A stretch of 64,000 nucleotides of DNA from Streptomyces sp. NBC_01224 (GTDB taxonomy: Bacteria; Actinomycetota; Actinomycetes; Streptomycetales; Streptomycetaceae), in the NCBI RefSeq assembly GCF_036002945.1, contig NZ_CP108529.1:9047001-9111000 (forward strand). The letters run 5' to 3'. Shown piece by piece: positions 33,215-41,703 of the stretch. The notes beneath the pieces are model-generated. The model had not been told where the DNA came from. It saw only the letters and a list, made by a program, of their open reading frames with translations, and did no database searches. The translations under genes were made by a program, and so were the position numbers. Position 1 is the stretch's first letter. Each line of letters opens with the position of its first letter.

Positions 33215-34471
33215 ATGCACACAACCGCCCGCCTGCGGCGCCTACTTCTGTTCCCGTTCCAGGGAGCCGGACGACCGGTCTCGTTCCTCGTCACGGGCGT
33301 CCTCGTCCAGCTCGGCGTCCTCTTCGTCGTGTCCCTGCTGTGGCTGCTCTTCGTCCCGGTCCTCGACCCGGCGGGCCAACTGCCCGTCGCGGTGTTCGTC
33401 GCGTTCACGGCCATCGTGCTCGCCGGGCCGCTGCTGACCGAGGTGCAGCGCGGCCGCTTCCGCACCCGGCTCGACGTGGCCATCCCCTCGCCTTACGCGG
33501 GACAGCGGCCCCGGCTGCCGGAGTGGCTGCGATCCCGGGCGGGGCACCGGCAGCTCAGTTACCACCTGCTGGACGGGCCGCTGCTCGCTCTCGCGGGGTC
33601 CTTCACCCTCCTGGCATGGGTCGTGGCCGTCACCGCCACCTCGATCTACCTGTGGATCTGGCTGGTGCCGCTGGACTGGCGCGTCGACCATCCCGGCTAC
33701 TACACCTGGGCGGCGTACGTCACCGCGGCGGGGCTCGCCCTGCTCCACATCGCGCGGTTGTCGACTGACGCCCTCTCCCGGCTCGACACCCGCACCGCCA
33801 CCGTCCTGCTCGGGCCCAGCCGCGAGGAGCAGTTGGCCCGCCGGGTCGAGGACCTGACCGAGAGCCGGACGGGCCTGGTGGACGCGGTCGACGCCGAACG
33901 GCGGCGGATAGAACGGGACCTGCATGACGGCGCTCAGCAGCGGCTGGTCTCCCTGGCGGTCAACCTCGGCCTGGCCAAGGCCACGCTCCAGGACCTGCCC
34001 GAGGACGCCCGCCAGGTGATCGATGAGGCGCACCGGGAGGCGAAGGACGCGATAGAGGAGCTGAGCGGCCTGGTGCGCGGACTGCACCCGGCCGTTCTGG
34101 AGGACCGCGGCCTGGACGCCGCGCTGTCCGGCATCGCCGCCCGAGCACCCATCCCGGTACGGGTGAAGGTGGACGTGCCGTCACGTCCGTCTCCCACGAT
34201 CGAGGCGGTCGCCTACTTCGTCGTCTCCGAAGCGCTGACGAACGTGGTGAAGCACGCCGAGGCGTCCGGGGCCGAGGTGTCCGTGGAGCGCTTCGGGAAG
34301 ACGCTGCTGGTCGTCATCAGCGACGACGGCGTGGGCGGCGCGGAACCCACCGGTGGTACCGGGCTGGCAGGGCTGGCCAAGCGGGTCGCCTCGGTCGATG
34401 GCACGCTGTCGGTCGACAGCCCCGTCGGGGGGCCGACCGTCATCACCGTGGAGCTGCCGTGCGTGCCGTGA
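33215..34471 (+). CDS. Sensor histidine kinase (NarL-type, HisKA_3)
   Basis: 418 residues from ATG 33215 (MHTTARLRRLLLFPFQGAGR). Two N-terminal helices (SFLVTGVLVQLGVLFVVSLL and VFVAFTAIVLAGPLL) and two more near residues 128-185 (TLLAWVVAVTATSIYLWIWL, YVTAAGLALLHIARL) anchor it with little extracellular sensor. The HisKA_3 dimerisation helix has the phosphorylated His in ERDLHDGAQQRLVSLAVNLG; HATPase boxes are EALTNVVKHAEAS (N) and SDDGVGGAEP (G1). It overlaps the response regulator start by 13 bases, a tightly coupled two-component pair. Signal unknown; a membrane-state sensor is plausible. Confidence 0.92.
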   Translation: MHTTARLRRLLLFPFQGAGRPVSFLVTGVLVQLGVLFVVSLLWLLFVPVLDPAGQLPVAVFVAFTAIVLAGPLLTEVQRGRFRTRLDVAIPSPYAGQRPRLPEWLRSRAGHRQLSYHLLDGPLLALAGSFTLLAWVVAVTATSIYLWIWLVPLDWRVDHPGYYTWAAYVTAAGLALLHIARLSTDALSRLDTRTATVLLGPSREEQLARRVEDLTESRTGLVDAVDAERRRIERDLHDGAQQRLVSLAVNLGLAKATLQDLPEDARQVIDEAHREAKDAIEELSGLVRGLHPAVLEDRGLDAALSGIAARAPIPVRVKVDVPSRPSPTIEAVAYFVVSEALTNVVKHAEASGAEVSVERFGKTLLVVISDDGVGGAEPTGGTGLAGLAKRVASVDGTLSVDSPVGGPTVITVELPCVP

Positions 34472-35103
34472 TCGCCGAGGATTCCGTACTGCTCAGGGTC
34501 GGGGTGGTCAAGGTCCTCGAGATGGCCGGGTTCGAGGTCGTCGCCGAAGTGGGCGACGGCGAGGCGCTGTTGGCCGCGGTGGAGGAGCACCGGCCGGACA
34601 TCGCCGTGGTCGACGTCCGTATGCCCCCCGGTTTCACGGACGAGGGCGTGCGTGCCGCGCTGGTCATCAGGCAGCAGTGGCCACAGACCGCGGTGTTGCT
34701 GCTCTCGCAGTATGTGGAGGAGCGGTACGCGGCCGATCTGCTGTCCGCCAACACCTCCAGCATCGGCTATCTGCTCAAGCAACGCGTCGCGGACGTGGAG
34801 GAGTTCGTGGACGCGCTGCGCCGGGTCGCGGCCGGCGGGACGGCGCTGGACCCGCAGGTCGTCTCGCAGCTTCTGGTGCGCCGCCACAGCAGCCCGCTGG
34901 ACCGGCTCACCCCGCGGGAACGCGAGGTCCTGGAGCTGATGGCGGGCGGCCGGTCCAACGCCGGGATAGCGGGGCAACTCGTGGTCAGCGAGAGCGCGGT
35001 GGCCAAGCACATCAACAACATTTTCGCCAAGCTCGACCTGCCGAAGGCGGACGCCGACCACCGCCGGGTGCTCGCCGTACTGAGCTTCCTCGGCGTGGCC
35101 TGA
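34459..35103 (+). CDS. NarL/LuxR-family response regulator
   Basis: 214 residues from GTG 34459 inside the kinase gene. Receiver domain: AED acidic pair in RAVIAEDSVLLRVGVVKVLE, phospho-acceptor Asp in DIAVVDVRMPPGF, switch Ser in VLLLSQYVEERYA and conserved Lys in GYLLKQRVADVEEF. The C-terminal LuxR HTH is LTPREREVLELMAGGRSNAG, IAGQLVVSESAVAKHINNIF. It is full length. Autoregulation or control of the divergent membrane protein/methyltransferase pair is a reasonable inference. Confidence 0.93.
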   Translation: MRAVIAEDSVLLRVGVVKVLEMAGFEVVAEVGDGEALLAAVEEHRPDIAVVDVRMPPGFTDEGVRAALVIRQQWPQTAVLLLSQYVEERYAADLLSANTSSIGYLLKQRVADVEEFVDALRRVAAGGTALDPQVVSQLLVRRHSSPLDRLTPREREVLELMAGGRSNAGIAGQLVVSESAVAKHINNIFAKLDLPKADADHRRVLAVLSFLGVA

Positions 35104-35332
35104 TCTCGGCCCACCCTGCGGACCGCATCCCCTTCCACTTGGGCCTTTCCGGCCTTTCTCCGGCATGACATCCGGGCGTCCGAGGTGGTGCCGGCGCGTC
35201 CCGGGACTCCGTGCCCAATATCGCCAACTTCCTGTCTTGTAACCACCGGTGTCCGAACAGAGGACCTATGCTCCAATAATCTCCTTCCACCGTCACCCCG
35301 CTCCCGGGCGGGAGAGCCTCCATGAGGGATCC

Positions 35333-35629
35333 GTGTGTGAAGCCCTGGGATTCGAAAGACTCCTCGACGAGGAGGGCTTCTTCGCGCGCCTGCTCGGACG
35401 GTCACCATCGGGCGCCGGCCGCGAACCGTTGTACGGGCCCGACCTTCCCGTGGTGCTGGTCACCGGTGGCCCGGGCATGGGCAAGGGGCGGCTGCTGCGC
35501 GCGGTCCGGGACCGTTTCGCCGCCAGTGTGCCGGTGATCTATCTGGACTGCGGCTCGCCGGTGTACGCGGACCGGGCGGAGCCGGAGCCGGACGCCCGCT
35601 CGGCCACGACCGAGGTCCTGTTGAGATGA
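35333..35629 (+). pseudogene. P-loop ATPase, N-terminal fragment
   Basis: From GTG 35333 the product reads VCEALGFERLLDEEGFFARL, PDLPVVLVTGGPGMGKGRLL and FAASVPVIYLDCGSP. The Walker A motif GGPGMGKG and strand VIYLDCGSP indicate a STAND/AAA-type NTPase whose relatives continue for several hundred residues. The frame ends after TTEVLLR at TGA, where it is joined to the next fragment. The 230 bp before it (35104-35332) show no gene. Confidence 0.62.
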
Positions 35630-35904
35630 ACGAGGCCGATCTGCGGGAGATCAAAGCCGGAAAGATTGTCGTCAAACCGGGCATTGACATGAAGTCGCCG
35701 CACGAACTTTGGTCCGATCCTGTCGAGGCCGAGGCGCTGAAGGTTCGACTCGACGGTCTGCACCGGGCGAAGATCCGGCTCGCTGATGAGTTGCTCGTAG
35801 TCGGCGACTACATCGGAGACAGCACCCGAGCCGAAATCGCCTACGCCCGGTCGCTGGGCAAGCCCGTGCGGTTCACGCACCCCGAAGTCGACCCTGACGC
35901 CTGA
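35626..35904 (+). pseudogene. Nucleoside-deoxyribosyltransferase-like protein, N-terminus missing
   Basis: Reads DADLREIKAGKIVVKP-like start (NEADLREIKAGKIVVKPGID), then EALKVRLDGLHRAKIRLADE, LLVVGDYIGDSTRAEIAYAR and SLGKPVRFTHPEVD. The last part is the DUF4406 / deoxyribosyltransferase-like pattern LHRxKI..AD..LVV..YIG.STxxEI.YA. Intact relatives begin with a VxxSGSxR strand that is absent here. ATG 35626 overlaps the stop of the ATPase fragment, but this seems to be a deletion joint rather than a designed start. Confidence 0.6.
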
Positions 35905-35952
35905 CCGCCCGCTGCCACCTCGACAACGAGGGCCAGCAGCCCGCAGGTGGCC

Positions 35953-36324
35953 TCAGCGGGGATTTTCATCGGCCAGGCGCAGCACGAGACTCTTGAGTGC
36001 GGCCGCCGTCGGCGGCCGTCCGGTGCGAGAGCCGCGGTAGTCCCACTTCCTGGCGATCAGTTTGCGGTGTCAGGCCAGCAAAGTGCCGGGGGTGACGGGG
36101 AAGGTGGCGGCCCAGCGGCCACGCGGTATCAGCGAGGTGAGGGCGGCGAGCCAGAAACGGTCGGCCGGCTCATAGCGCACCCTGCCCTTCACATGCCTGC
36201 GCAGGATGGCATTCTCGTGCCGCAGCACCAGCAGTTCGGCATCCTTGGCGGTGTCTCGACGCAGTAGGACCGGGGGGACGGACAACAGCGCGCGGGCGGT
36301 GCGGTAGAGCAGGGACACGATCAC
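35953..36324 (-). pseudogene. Integrase-core transposase, N-terminal fragment with two Trp-to-stop changes
   Basis: From GTG 36324: VIVSLLYRTARALLSVPPVL, LRRDTAKDAELLVLRHENAI, ADRFWLAALTSLIPRGRWAA and VTPGTLLA, then TGA in place of the conserved Trp of LLAWHRKLIARKWDY. The frame continues HRKLIARKWDYRGSRTGRPP to ADENPR, where a second TGA replaces Trp of RWGYRRI. This is the N-terminal domain of an actinobacterial rve-type transposase; the catalytic core is missing. Confidence 0.78.
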
Positions 36325-36344
36325 CAGGGCAGCCGGGGCAGGGC

Positions 36345-36705
36345 CCTGCACTTCGGCCGGCCACCCGAGCACGACCTGCGCGACATCACGGACGCGATCT
36401 TGTATGTGGACCGCACCGGCGTGCAGTGGCGCTACCTTCCGCACGACTTCCCGCCCTGGGAAACGGTCTACGGATACTTCGCGAAGTGGACGAAGGAAGG
36501 CGTGTTCGCCCAGCTCAACGGCCTGCTCAGGCAGCTCTTACGGCAGAATGAAGGGCGGGACGCCGAACCGTCGGCCTGCGTGATCGACGCGCAGAGCGTC
36601 AAGACGTCCACCAGCGTCCTCGCCTCCACCCAGGGCACCGATGCCGGAAAGAAGATCGTCGGGCGGAAGCGGAGCATCGTCGTCGACACCATCGGCCTCC
36701 TGCTA
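36345..36705 (+). pseudogene. IS5 transposase, first part
   Basis: Reads HFGRPPEHDLRDITDAILYV, DRTGVQWRYLPHDFPPWETV, YGYFAKWTKEGVFAQLNGLL and CVIDAQSVKTSTSV with the first catalytic Asp, then GKKIVGRKRSIVVDTIGLLL. The codon CTA at 36703-36705 contains the TA used as target by the IS630 elements. The first 20-25 residues are absent. Joined to GCGGTGCTC at 39912 the frame continues perfectly. Confidence 0.88.
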
Positions 36706-37859
36706 GTGTCCTGCACCGGAGATCCATCGTTAGTTCCTGTATGAGTGTTTCTGCGGGTGTGCCCGCACCGCGTCGTGGTCCGAAGCTGGAACCGTTGTTG
36801 TTGTCCGTTGACGAGCGTGCGGTGCTGGAGCGTTGGGCCCGGCGGGCGACGTCTGCGCAGGCGGTGGCGTTACGGGCGCGGATCGTGCTGGCGTGTGCAG
36901 GCCCTGACGTTCCGCCGATTGTTGTGGTGGCGCGGGATCTTCGGGTAGCGGCGGATACGGTCCGCAAGTGGCGTCGGCGGTTCCTGGCCGCCCGGCTGGA
37001 CGGGTTGATGGACGAGCCCCGGCCGGGTCGACCGCCCACCATCAGCGTCGACCAGGTGGAGGCCGTCGTGGTCAGCACGTTGGAGGAGATGCCGAAGAAC
37101 GCCACGCACTGGTCGCGCAAGTCGATGGCCGACCGCAGCGGGCTGTCGAAGTCGACCGTGGGCCGAATCTGGCGCAAGTTCCATCTCAAGCCTCATCTGA
37201 CGGACACCTTCAAACTGTCGGCGGACCCCTTGTTCGTGGAGAAGGTCTACGACGTGGTCGGGCTGTACTTCAATCCGCCCGAAGGGGCGGTGGTGCTGTC
37301 GGTGGACGAGAAGTCGCAGATCCAGGCGCTGGACCGGTCTCAGCCGGTGCTGCCGATGATGCCGGGCATGCCCGAGCGTCGCACCCACGACTACGTCCGC
37401 AACGGTCTGACCACCCTCTTCGCGGCCTTCGACGTCGCGACCGGCGAAGTCATCACCTCGCTGCACCGTCGGCACCGGGCAGCGGAGTTCAAGAAGTTCC
37501 TCATCAAGATCGAAAAGGAGGTTCCCGGGCACCTCCAGGTCCACCTGATCTGCGATAACTACGGCACCCACAAGACGCCCGCCATCAAGGCATGGCTGGC
37601 CAAACACCCCCGATTCCACCTGCACTTCACCCCTACCAGTTCGTCCTGGATCAACCAGGTGGAGAGGTGGTTCGGCTTCCTCGCCGACCAGAAGATCCGC
37701 CGCGGCTCCCACAAAAGCGTGCGTTCCCTGGAAGCCGACATCCGTGCGTGGGTAAAGGAGTGGAACGAAAACCCAACACCGTTCATCTGGACCAAGACGG
37801 CCGAGGAGATCCTCGACTCCCTCGCCCGCTTCTGCCGACGGATCTCCGGCGCAGGACAC
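36706..37859 (+). mobile_element. IS630-family element A (simple, TA target)
   Basis: GTGTCCTGCACCGGAGATCC at 36706 and its near-perfect mirror GGATCTCCGGCGCAGGACAC ending at 37859 are 20-bp terminal repeats with one mismatch. TA precedes (36704-36705) and follows (37860-37861). The element is 1154 bp with one transposase gene that spans almost all of it. Confidence 0.93.
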
Positions 37860-37862
37860 TAG
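36741..37862 (+). CDS. IS630-family transposase A
   Basis: 373 residues from ATG 36741 (MSVSAGVPAPRRGPKLEPLL). An HTH_29/32-type N-terminal pair (AVALRARIVLACAGPDVPPI, VVARDLRVAADTVRKWRRRF) precedes the DDE core: D in AVVLSVDEKSQIQALD, D in HLICDNYGTHKTPAI, E in SSSWINQVERWFGFLAD. Intact. The stop codon TAG (37860-37862) is not inside the element: it is made by the target TA plus the next base, so translation end depends on the insertion site. Confidence 0.93.
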   Translation: MSVSAGVPAPRRGPKLEPLLLSVDERAVLERWARRATSAQAVALRARIVLACAGPDVPPIVVVARDLRVAADTVRKWRRRFLAARLDGLMDEPRPGRPPTISVDQVEAVVVSTLEEMPKNATHWSRKSMADRSGLSKSTVGRIWRKFHLKPHLTDTFKLSADPLFVEKVYDVVGLYFNPPEGAVVLSVDEKSQIQALDRSQPVLPMMPGMPERRTHDYVRNGLTTLFAAFDVATGEVITSLHRRHRAAEFKKFLIKIEKEVPGHLQVHLICDNYGTHKTPAIKAWLAKHPRFHLHFTPTSSSWINQVERWFGFLADQKIRRGSHKSVRSLEADIRAWVKEWNENPTPFIWTKTAEEILDSLARFCRRISGAGH

Positions 37863-38002
37863 TGCTGTGACCGCGTAGGTTCGCCAGGTTGGGTTGGGTC
37901 GAGCCGCAGTTTTCAAAGATCTCAGTCTGACCGGAGCCCGGTGTCAGAGCCTCCCGGTAGCGTGCCGGCAACCAGATCTGACGTCTCTCCGGGAGAACCA
38001 CC

Positions 38003-38686
38003 GTGGACATCCTGCTCATCGCTGGCTTGTGGCTCGACGGATCCGCATGGGACGACGTCGTGCCCGAACTCGCCACGCTCGGCCACCATCCCGTGCCGCT
38101 CACCCTCCCGGGCCAGGGTGACGGCGCCGCCTCCGCGACGCTTGACGACCAGCTGGCAGCAGTGCTTGCCGCGGTTGACGCGGTGCCCGGAAAGCCTCTG
38201 GTGGTAGGGCACTCCGCAGCATCGACCCTGGCCTGGCTGGCTGGCGACGCACGACCAGAGAAGGTGGCCAAGGTCGCCTTGATCGGCGGCTTCCCCGCCG
38301 CCGATGGGCGGGCCTACGCCGATCACTTCGCGATCGAGGGCGGCGCCATGCCCTTCCCGGGGTGGGATCCTTTCGAGGGCGCGGACGCCGCTGACCTGGA
38401 CCAGCAGGCCCGGGACCGCTTCGCGTCCGCCGCCGTTCCTGTCCCCGAGGCGGTCGCCAGGGGAGTCGTGCGCCTGACCGACGAGCGCCGCTTCGACGTC
38501 CCCGTTGTGGTTGTCTGCCCCGAGTTCACCCCCGCCCAGGCCCAGGAGTGGATCGCCGCCGGTGAGAGTCCTGAGCTCGCCCGCGCTACTCACCTTGAGT
38601 ACGTGGACCTCGACTCGGGCCACTGGCCGATGGCCACCCGCCCCCGCGAACTCGCCCGCGTCCTGGGCGAGGCTGCCAACTCCTAG
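38003..38686 (+). CDS. Alpha/beta hydrolase, IS630 passenger
   Basis: 227 residues from GTG 38003 with GGGAG 9-13 bases upstream. The fold is clear: first strand VDILLIAGLWLDGSAWDDVV with the oxyanion-hole region, PLTLPGQGDG loop, nucleophile elbow KPLVVGHSAASTLAWLAG (GHSAA, Ser near residue 74), acid region FDVPVVVVCPEF, and catalytic His in DLDSGHWPMATRPRELARVL. Relatives include small esterases and antibiotic- or lactone-hydrolysing enzymes. Full length. It lies inside the terminal repeats, tail to tail with the transposase (17 bp between stops), and therefore moves with element B. Confidence 0.88.
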   Translation: MDILLIAGLWLDGSAWDDVVPELATLGHHPVPLTLPGQGDGAASATLDDQLAAVLAAVDAVPGKPLVVGHSAASTLAWLAGDARPEKVAKVALIGGFPAADGRAYADHFAIEGGAMPFPGWDPFEGADAADLDQQARDRFASAAVPVPEAVARGVVRLTDERRFDVPVVVVCPEFTPAQAQEWIAAGESPELARATHLEYVDLDSGHWPMATRPRELARVLGEAANS

Positions 38687-38703
38687 CGGGCCGGGTTGGG
38701 TGG

Positions 38704-39825
38704 TCAGGCCCCGGCCGGTAGTGGTCTGCCGCCCCAGCGGAGGCCCTTCTCGCTGCGGATGCGGGCACGCTCCTTGCGTTCGGCGGCCAGGACGTCGCGG
38801 TGGCGGGCGTTGGCGTTGCGCCACCGCAGGTAGGCGTGCAGAGCCCGGGTCTGCACGGTGTGGTTGGGGTGGTGGGAGTTGGCGATGGTGAACTGTCTCA
38901 GCGGTCCGAAGTGGGCCTCGATGGGGTTCGCCCACGAGGCGTAGGTCGGGGTGAAGCACAACTCGACCTTGTTCTTCTTCGCCCAGCGGCGGATGCCGGC
39001 GCCCTTGTGGGCGGACAGGTTGTCCAGGATCACGTAGATCGGGGCGCCGTCCGGGCGGGTGGCGCGGATCGACTTCAGCGCGGCCAGGGTGTTCGCGGCG
39101 CCCTTCTTCCTACGGTTGACGCCCCACAACGTGTCGTCGCCAACCGAGTAGCAGCCGTGGAAGTAGCGCACCCCGTGGGTGCGGTGGTAGGTCGCAGGAT
39201 GCCGCTCCGGTCGGCCCTGCTCGGCCCAGCACGACCCGGCGGTGGGGCGAATCCCGAGCGGCCCGAACTCATCGAACGCGAACACCCGGTCCGGGAATCG
39301 CTCCAGCACCTCCTCGATCCGGTCCAGCTTGGCGTCACGCTCCGGGTCGGGCGACTCCTTCCACGTCTTGGTCCGTTGGAACGTGATGCCGCGGCGGGCG
39401 AGCAGGCACCGTAACGCCTCGCGTCCGATCCTGATCCCGCGGCCGTGCACTTTCCGCAGGTAGGAGGCGAGTTTGCGGATGGACCAGCGCGTGAAGGGCT
39501 GACCGAGCTTGGTCGGGCGGGTAGTGGCCGTCGCCACGACGAAGTCCTCGTCGTCAGGGCTGAGCAGGCGGGGACGGCCTCCCGCCCACCGAGGGTCCAG
39601 GCAGGCCAGGCCGATCTCGTTGAACCGATGGATCACGTCCCGGACGGTGTCCTCGTCGGCCTGGACCAGCTGGGCGATCACCGGCACCCGGTTGCCGCCG
39701 GCTGAGGCCAGCAGCATCATCGCGCGCCGGTATCGCACCGAACTGGTGCTGCCCCGGCGCACGATCTGCTGCAGTGTCTGTCCCTCCTGGTCGGTCAACC
39801 TGCGCACACGGACAGGATCGGCCAC
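38704..39825 (-). CDS. IS630-family transposase B
   Basis: About 373 residues from GTG 39825 (VADPVRVRRLTDQEGQTLQQ). HTH part: RRAMMLLASAGGNRVPVIAQ and DEDTVRDVIHRFNEIGLACL; FTRWSIRKLASYLRKVHGRG is the second helix-turn-helix. DDE core: D in RVFAFDEFGPLGIRPTAG, D in IYVILDNLSAHKGAGI, E in YASWANPIEAHFGPLRQF. Intact. Different subgroup from transposase A, so the two elements arrived separately. Confidence 0.93.
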   Translation of the reverse strand: MADPVRVRRLTDQEGQTLQQIVRRGSTSSVRYRRAMMLLASAGGNRVPVIAQLVQADEDTVRDVIHRFNEIGLACLDPRWAGGRPRLLSPDDEDFVVATATTRPTKLGQPFTRWSIRKLASYLRKVHGRGIRIGREALRCLLARRGITFQRTKTWKESPDPERDAKLDRIEEVLERFPDRVFAFDEFGPLGIRPTAGSCWAEQGRPERHPATYHRTHGVRYFHGCYSVGDDTLWGVNRRKKGAANTLAALKSIRATRPDGAPIYVILDNLSAHKGAGIRRWAKKNKVELCFTPTYASWANPIEAHFGPLRQFTIANSHHPNHTVQTRALHAYLRWRNANARHRDVLAAERKERARIRSEKGLRWGGRPLPAGA

Positions 39826-39909
39826 CGCACCTCCAGGAGTCGGATCGGGCGTCACCGCACATCCAACCGCCACGACCACCGACCCGGCGAACCTATGCGG
39901 TCACAGCAC

Positions 39910-40319
39910 TAGCGGTGCTCGTCACCGCAGCGAACGTGCAGGACTCCGTGGCCGGCACCCAGCTCATCGACCAGGTCGCCGCCGAACACCCCGGCATCCG
40001 CAAGGTCTGGGTCGACGGCGGCTACCGCCAGCACCTCGTCGAGCATGCAGGCACACTCGGCATCGACATGGAAATCGCCGCCCGCGCCCCCGGAACCAGG
40101 GGCTTCACCCCCATTCCGAAGCGATGGGCGGTCGAGCGGACCTACGGCTGGCTCATGTTCCGCCGCCGCCTGGCCCGCGACTACGAAACCCTGCCTGCCC
40201 GCTCCGAAGCCATGATCCACCTCGCCATGACCGACCTCATGCCCCGCCGCCGCACCGGCGAAACCACCGTGTCCTGGCGCGACCCGGCACCACAGATCAA
40301 ACAGCAGATTCCGGGATGA
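39910..40319 (+). pseudogene. IS5 transposase, second part
   Basis: After the TA the frame reads AVLVTAANVQDSVAGTQLID, IRKVWVDGGYRQHLVEHAGT with the second catalytic Asp, and PIPKRWAVERTYGWLMFRRR with the catalytic Glu, ending in a stop at 40319. It completes the part at 36345-36705 exactly. Precise excision of both IS630 elements would restore the gene except for its lost N-terminus. Confidence 0.9.
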
Positions 40320-40420
40320 AACACTGGGAGAAAACGACCTCTTAGCCGACTCGATGCGCAGTCGCGTGAGGATGATGCCTGTGGTCAGGTGGGGGTGCGA
40401 AGGAACGCTGGGAGACGACG

Positions 40421-41617
40421 ATGGCCAATAATCGGATCGGGCTGGCCGAGCTTTTGGCCGCAGCCGAGGATGCGGCGCCGGTAGCGTCCCTGGACACGGT
40501 CGCGGACAACCTGCGGGACCGTTTCGGCGCGCAGTACGTGAGCTTCCTGTTCGTCGACGTCGTCGGCCGGCAGGTGGTGCGGGTCAGCGGGGAGGCCGCC
40601 TCGCAGCAGGGTCGACGCGCCGACCAGATCCCCCTGGCCGGCAGCATCTACGACAAGGTCCTGCGTACCCAGAAGCTGGTGCAGGGCCCGGACGGCGACG
40701 TGCAGCAGGTGGTCGCACCGGTCACCAACCGGGGCGACACGATCGGCGTGCTGGAGCTGTTCCTTCCTCAGTCCACGCAGGAGGTGCTGGAGCAGGTCGA
40801 GGAGGCCGCGCACGCGCTGGCGTACATCATCGTCACCGACCGCCGCTTCACCGACCTCTATCACTGGGGCGAGCGCACCACCGCGCTGAGCCTGGCCGCC
40901 GAGATCCAGCGCCAGCTCCTGCCCTCGGCAGCCTCCTGCGAGGCCGCTGAGTTCGCCCTTGCCTGCGCCCTGGTTCCGGCCGACACCATCGCAGGGGACA
41001 CCTACGACTACAGCCTCGACCACGCCACCCTGCACCTGGCCGTCACCGACGCCATGGGCCACGACGTCGACGCCTCCCTCATCGCCTCCCTCCTGGTCAA
41101 CGCCTCCCGCGGCGCCCGCCGCGCCGAGAAGGACCTTGCCGAACAAGCCCGCCAGACGAATCAGGCCCTCCTCGACCACGGCCGCGGCGCCTTCGCCACC
41201 GGCCAACTCCTGCGCATCGCCCTGAACGGGTCCGGCGCACAGCTCGTCAACGCCGGCCACCCCTGGCCACTGCGCCTGCGCGATGGCACAGTCGACGAAG
41301 TACGCCTGGACGCCGACCTGCCCTTCGGCGTGCACGCACCCGGCCGCTACCGGGTCCAGAACCTCGACCTTGCCCCAGGCGACCGCCTGGTGCTCTACAC
41401 CGACGGCATGCAAGAACGCCAAGCGGAATCCGTCGACCTGCCCGACATGATCCACAACACCGCCGGCGAACACCCCCGCGAGGTCGTCCGGACCCTGACC
41501 CAAGCGGTCACCGATGCCTGCCACGGACACCCGGCAGACGACGCCACCATCGTGTGCCTGGACTGGCACGGGCCCCAGCCCGCTGGCCGCCACGCCCAAG
41601 CCGGAGCCGACAGGTAA
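40421..41617 (+). CDS. GAF-like/SpoIIE phosphatase (RsbU-like)
   Basis: 398 residues from ATG 40421, preceded by GGGAGACGACG. Residues 20-135 form a GAF-like sensor (TVADNLRDRFGAQYVSFLFV, GVLELFLPQ). Residues 160-385 are a PP2C-like SpoIIE domain: AAEIQRQLLPSAASCEAAEF, metal-binding Asp in AGDTYDYSL and VTDAMGHDVDASLIASLL, NAGHPWPLRLRDGTV, LVLYTDGMQER and the final PADDATIVCLDW. Such enzymes dephosphorylate anti-anti-sigma factors and activate stress sigma factors. Its position just ahead of the gas-vesicle/stress genes, though in the opposite direction, is suggestive only. Confidence 0.88.
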   Translation: MANNRIGLAELLAAAEDAAPVASLDTVADNLRDRFGAQYVSFLFVDVVGRQVVRVSGEAASQQGRRADQIPLAGSIYDKVLRTQKLVQGPDGDVQQVVAPVTNRGDTIGVLELFLPQSTQEVLEQVEEAAHALAYIIVTDRRFTDLYHWGERTTALSLAAEIQRQLLPSAASCEAAEFALACALVPADTIAGDTYDYSLDHATLHLAVTDAMGHDVDASLIASLLVNASRGARRAEKDLAEQARQTNQALLDHGRGAFATGQLLRIALNGSGAQLVNAGHPWPLRLRDGTVDEVRLDADLPFGVHAPGRYRVQNLDLAPGDRLVLYTDGMQERQAESVDLPDMIHNTAGEHPREVVRTLTQAVTDACHGHPADDATIVCLDWHGPQPAGRHAQAGADR

Positions 41618-41703
41618 GCACTGCCGCGCCCCGTGCGGCCCGGCCGCGCACTCGGCGCCGCGGGTATCGACGAAAGACCAGTCGGCGAACCTATGGGGCT
41701 GGG

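Larger units (their letters stand above)
37862..39909 (-). mobile_element. IS630-family element B with alpha/beta-hydrolase passenger
   Basis: GTGCTGTGACCGCGTAGG at 37862 and, read inward from 39909, GTGCTGTGACCGCATAGG begin matching repeats (about 24 bp, one mismatch). TA lies on both sides (37860-37861, 39910-39911). The element is 2048 bp, about 800 bp longer than a plain IS630, because it contains a rightward hydrolase gene besides the leftward transposase. Element A shares its right TA with the left TA of B. Confidence 0.92.
36345..40344 (+). mobile_element. IS5-family element split by two IS630-type insertions
   Basis: The N-terminal coding part (36345-36705) and C-terminal part (39910-40319) of one IS5 transposase are separated by two elements in tandem at the same TA. 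Its right terminal repeat GAAAACGACCTCTTA is at 40330-40344. The left end has been lost where the sequence abuts the integrase-core fragment. Confidence 0.85.

Noticed and set aside
41682..41694. Fourth IS630 terminal end (CGGCGAACCTATG)
   Set aside because: Matches only 13 bases of the inner part of the element B repeat and lacks the outer GTGCTGTGACC; too short to list as an element end.
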